Part shown: positions 5,156 through 5,330 of the stretch, piece after piece
Layout of the letters: the number at the start of each line of letters is the position of its first letter
How positions within the stretch are numbered: position 1 is the stretch's first letter
NCBI GenBank assembly: GCA_015494845.1
Contig: WGAL01000409.1
Coordinates: 1 to 5,330 of the forward strand
Length of the DNA stretch: 5,330 nt
Source of the DNA: Melioribacteraceae bacterium
GTDB taxonomy: Bacteria; Bacteroidota; Ignavibacteria; Ignavibacteriales; Melioribacteraceae
Direction: 5' to 3'
Program-made: the position numbers and the translations under genes
The notes under the pieces: generated by a model
Database searches by the model: none
What the model was told of the DNA's origin: nothing
What the model saw: only the letters and a program-made list of their open reading frames with translations

Positions 5156-5330
5156 TTGAAAAAGCGGCGCGCAATTAAAAGTACAACAACGAGAATTGTA
5201 ATTAAAATAAATAAAGACATAAAATTAGCCGTTCTTAGCGGACTTTTACTCGGCATTTCGTATCCGCCAATTCCTTTTTATTTTTTGGCGTTCATTGCAT
5301 TTGTTCCATATTTATATGGCATTTCAAACC
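5156..5330 (+). CDS. lnt: Second, divergent apolipoprotein N-acyltransferase N-terminus (partial, cut by window end)
   Basis: Translated from 5201, the + strand gives IKINKDIKLAVL, then SYPP, PFYFLAFIAFVPYLYGISN at the window edge: 39 of 43 residues are identical to residues 3-45 of the lnt product on the - strand. The region covers the first membrane segments of Lnt; the catalytic domain would lie beyond the window. The frame is open from 5105, and the only canonical start codon before the homology is TTG at 5156. That start would add about 15 basic residues (KKRRAIK and onward) absent from the other copy and has no ribosome-binding site, so the start is uncertain. With TTG starts at 5134 (-) and 5156 (+), only 21 bases separate the two genes, too few for ordinary divergent promoters. 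It may be a full paralog, a truncated remnant, or an assembly fold-back. The Lnt homology is certain; gene status is not. Confidence 0.7.
   Translation, partial: MKKRRAIKSTTTRIVIKINKDIKLAVLSGLLLGISYPPIPFYFLAFIAFVPYLYGISN
5201..5330 (+). repeat. Right arm of the inverted lnt duplication
   Basis: This is the partner of 4999-5128 and still matches at the last base of the window, so its end is unknown. Differences are uneven: about 15 in the first 78 bases and one in the last 52. The 72-base spacer between the arms (5129-5200) holds unrelated sequence with a short palindrome CTTTTTGAAAAAG (5152-5164). Confidence 0.85.

Noticed and set aside
5152..5164. CTTTTTGAAAAAG palindrome between the lnt copies as a terminator or recombination site
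   Set aside because: It is a short, all A-T stem apart from one pair, with a single-base centre that cannot form a hairpin loop. Nothing links it to a known site.

Overview
The window looks like a stretch of a diderm (Gram-negative) anaerobic or facultative bacterium with a moderately AT-rich genome. The evidence is an apolipoprotein N-acyltransferase, which implies an outer membrane with triacylated lipoproteins, and an octaheme c-type cytochrome paired with a membrane cytochrome b, which implies periplasmic anaerobic respiration. The AT-rich spacers, weak ribosome-binding sites and style of the Lnt protein would suit the Bacteroidota/Chlorobiota/Ignavibacteriota group. That placement is a guess.

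Layout. Bases 1-2203 (+ strand) hold an electron-transfer operon. It starts with the 3' part of an octaheme tetrathionate-reductase-family cytochrome (eight CXXCH motifs and a C-terminal membrane anchor), followed 13 bases later by a small four-helix cytochrome b. The likely path is quinol to cytochrome b to octaheme cytochrome to a periplasmic sulfur or nitrogen oxyanion. An intrinsic terminator for this operon (2233-2260) lies inside the antisense 3' end of the next gene. From 2206 to 5134 everything is on the - strand: a single-domain rhodanese that meets the cytochrome b gene tail to tail with 2 bases between stop codons; an AT-rich type II toxin-antitoxin pair (Phd/YefM-like antitoxin and PIN-domain toxin, overlapping by 11 bases, with palindromes in the promoter region); and lnt, complete, from a TTG start.

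The most unusual feature is at the right edge. From about 5201 to the last base, the + strand encodes a second, divergent Lnt N-terminus, 39 of 43 residues identical to the first and arranged head to head with it. Most codon differences are synonymous, and they concentrate in the first 78 bases of the match. The remaining 52 bases are almost identical. This looks like a real inverted duplication with a possible gene-conversion tract, although a strain-chimeric assembly fold-back is possible. No RNA genes, CRISPR arrays or insertion sequences were seen. The other main oddity is an Asn in place of the usual third catalytic Asp of the PIN toxin.
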